From DASYPQ01 sp046155895 (GTDB taxonomy: Bacteria > Planctomycetota > UBA1135 > GCA-002686595): a stretch of 64,000 nt of DNA. Positions 62,420 through 64,000 of this stretch are shown here, one piece after another. How positions within the stretch are numbered: position 1 is the stretch's first letter; each line of letters starts with the position of its first letter. Under the pieces are notes generated by a model that worked only from the letters and a program-made list of their open reading frames with translations, did not search any database and had not been told where the DNA came from. A program made the translations under genes and the position numbers. The stretch spans positions 9,687 through 73,686 of the forward strand of contig JBJXFB010000167.1 in the NCBI GenBank assembly GCA_046155895.1, written 5' to 3'.

Positions 62420-63784
62420 TCAACGGTTCCCGAGCGAGAGCGAGCCGAGCGATCCGAGCGAGCCGCCCTGCGCCTGCAGCCTTCCGACCAGCGTCTCCAT
62501 CGCCGCGAAGCGCCGCCGCATGGCGTCCTCAAAGGTCACCAGCTGGTCCTCGCCGCGCGTGATCCGGCGCGCGAGGTCGTCCATCGATGCGCGGAAGGCG
62601 TCCTTGCGCGTCTTGATCGCACCATCGACGGTGTCGGTGCGCTTCTCGACGACCTCGAGCAGCTTGGCGCCGACGCCCGTCGTCGGGTCGGCGACCATCT
62701 TCGATACGGCGTTGAGATCATCAGCCAGCGCGGCGCTGAGCTTGGTCGAATCGAGCGACAGCTTCCCGCTGCTGTCGGTGGAGATGCCGATCGTCGCGAG
62801 GGAGGGGTAGTTGCCGCTCAGGACGACCGTGCTCGACCCGCCCACCGCGGTGCCGAGCGCCGATCGCAGCGACCGCAGCGAGCTGTCGCCGGCGAGCGGC
62901 TTGGTCGCGTCATCGCCGCTCGCGCGCGGCTTCGACTGGTCGTTGAGGAAGTCGACGACCTTGTTGTACTCGTTGACGAAGTCCTGCAGCTGCTGCTGGA
63001 TCGACGCGAAGTCCTCGGAGATCGTGAACTGGATCGGCGAGTGGGCTTCGAGGAGCTGCAGGGTGACACCCTGGATCGCGTCCTCGACGGTGTTGCTGGA
63101 GGACGTGTAGGACTCGCCGTCGATCTCGAAGCTGGCGTCCGTCGCGGTGCGCAGCGAGGTGAGGTTGAGGACGTCGCCTTGCGGCGGCGGCAGGCCGGGC
63201 TCGGCCACGATGGAGACCGCGTTGGCGACGCCGGTCTCGGCGCCGCGCAACTCGAGGTGCCAGTCGGTCCCGTCGAAGACGGTGGTCGCGACCGCGCCGA
63301 CGTCGGCGTCGTTGATCGCGTCGCGGATGCCGTTCAGCGAGTTGTTGGTGCCGTCGATGTCGATGTCGAACTGCGTGCCGCCGACGTCGATGGTGAGGGT
63401 GCCGACCGCGCCGAGGTCGGTGTCCGTGGCGGCGAAGCCGTCGGAACGGATGAAGCTGCTCTGCGCGAGCGCGATCACCTCGACCGAGTAGGTTCCGACC
63501 TTCGCGTCGCTGCGCGTGGTGAGCGAGAGGTAGTTCGACGCGCCCTCGGGAAGGTTCGCCTTGCTGGCGACGAACTTGGCGGGATCGGCGAGCTTCTTCA
63601 GCGCCGTCTCGAGCGCGCCCATCTTCTTCTGCAGGTCGTCGAGCGCGTTGATCTTCTTCTGGAAGCCGTCGCTCTTCGAGCGCAGCAGGTCGACCTTGCG
63701 CCCCTCGACGCCGACGAGCGCCGCGATGATCCCCTGGGTGTCGAGCCCTGATGCCAGGCCCCCGAACGTGATCGGACTCGCCAT
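62420..63784 (-). CDS. fliD: Flagellar filament-capping protein FliD
   Basis: 454 residues from ATG 63784 (MASPITFGGLASGLDTQGII); a GTG/ATG frame further up adds a non-conserved head. FliD-N has GLDTQGIIAALVGVE and a coiled coil (DGFQKKINALDDLQKKMGAL). The middle domain is beta-rich (YSVEVIALAQSSFIRSDGF, GTLTIDVGGTQFDIDIDG). FliD-C is seen in QQLQDFVNEYNKVVDFLNDQ, LATIGISTDSSGKLSLDSTK and the terminal helix. It forms the cap on which flagellin polymerises. First gene of the fliD-fliS-fliT-like operon. Confidence 0.93.
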   Translation of the reverse strand: MASPITFGGLASGLDTQGIIAALVGVEGRKVDLLRSKSDGFQKKINALDDLQKKMGALETALKKLADPAKFVASKANLPEGASNYLSLTTRSDAKVGTYSVEVIALAQSSFIRSDGFAATDTDLGAVGTLTIDVGGTQFDIDIDGTNNSLNGIRDAINDADVGAVATTVFDGTDWHLELRGAETGVANAVSIVAEPGLPPPQGDVLNLTSLRTATDASFEIDGESYTSSSNTVEDAIQGVTLQLLEAHSPIQFTISEDFASIQQQLQDFVNEYNKVVDFLNDQSKPRASGDDATKPLAGDSSLRSLRSALGTAVGGSSTVVLSGNYPSLATIGISTDSSGKLSLDSTKLSAALADDLNAVSKMVADPTTGVGAKLLEVVEKRTDTVDGAIKTRKDAFRASMDDLARRITRGEDQLVTFEDAMRRRFAAMETLVGRLQAQGGSLGSLGSLSLGNR

Positions 63785-63913
63785 TCTCGTCGCCTCCACG
63801 GCGGACGCCCCAGCGCGTCGCGCCACGGGTCCACCTGGTTGTTCGGTCGATCGGGAGCGCGCTCCAGTCGACGGAACTTCTTTCCCATCGCGCCTCCCCG
63901 TCCCCGGGGCGCT

Positions 63914-63959
63914 GGAACGACGGCGGCCTCCCGGCGCGAAAGCGCCGGAAGGCCGTTCC
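63914..63959. terminator. Long hairpin upstream of fliD
   Basis: Arms GGAAC/GTTCC and CGGCC/GGCCG with an inner 7-bp stem CCGGCGC/GCGCCGG closed by a GAAA tetraloop, with small internal bulges. It could end the gene that must lie beyond the right edge (perhaps flagellin) or the plus-strand transcript. The rest of 63785-64000 holds no gene; its last 21 bases are nearly all G and C, including a run of G that looks like a sequence end. Confidence 0.5.
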
Positions 63960-64000
63960 CCCGCGGAGGGTCGCGCGACGGGCGGGGGGGGGGGGCCCCG

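Overview
The window is a very GC-rich, densely packed bacterial chromosome segment. It is cut at both ends: base 1 lies inside a gene, and the last bases run into a G homopolymer. The gene families suggest a marine-type member of Planctomycetota (inference). They include exported FG-GAP and ASPIC/UnbV proteins, a DxNGNxxxD calcium-type segment, exported repeat proteins of the NxAGEVAF type, a YdjY-like protein, a PEGA lipoprotein, a sulfatase-like enzyme, and many small sigma/anti-sigma style regulators. Flagellar filament-cap genes at the right end indicate a motile stage. I saw no insertion sequence, prophage, integron or CRISPR array.

Left part (1-9.1 kb): three exported proteins in tandem (a 5'-truncated copy, its paralogue and a seven-repeat beta-propeller protein) end in one shared C-terminal cysteine domain. 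A clear hairpin terminator follows. Next comes a run of a membrane polyferredoxin fused to TPRs, a TPR-TlpA thioredoxin and a LOG-family hydrolase. From 9.1 to 17.2 kb there is a double-rotamase PpiC/SurA-like chaperone, a GT-C type membrane protein, a DUF47-Pit phosphate pair, a sulfatase-fold enzyme lacking the usual nucleophile motif, and pdxA.

17.2-30.1 kb: a sigma factor / zinc anti-sigma-like / exported protein operon diverges from queG. A small zinc-ribbon gene follows. Then comes an operon of two FG-GAP proteins and a TPR protein; the first FG-GAP protein carries the same C-terminal domain as the left cluster. thiE meets queA tail to tail, and queA overlaps a GT-C mannosyltransferase-like gene.

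30.4-44.6 kb: a three-gene regulatory unit (degenerate sigma-like protein, TPR-like protein, and a GAF-AAA-Fis regulator without the GAFTGA loop) is followed by fabI, an SGNH-like protein and an RlmL-like methyltransferase. Next is an apparent fusion of a ZIP metal transporter to an SO_0444/ArsP-type efflux permease. A four-gene Gld-type ABC operon ends this part.

44.6-57.0 kb: mostly housekeeping genes (mpg, an orphan DNA methylase, ino1, a YdjY-like gene, thyX with an inserted segment, nnrD, an asparaginase, a DUF151 nuclease). Two tRNA-Ser genes flank a methyltransferase. Then comes a lipoprotein-murD-ClpN overlap operon. 57.1-64.0 kb: an McsA-like gene, clpC, an exported repeat protein, and the fliD-fliS-fliT-like operon on the minus strand.

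The best candidates for undescribed biology are the shared C-terminal domain of four exported proteins, the 30.4-34.6 kb regulatory unit, the ZIP-efflux fusion, and the ATPase-less double Clp-N protein beside mcsA/clpC.
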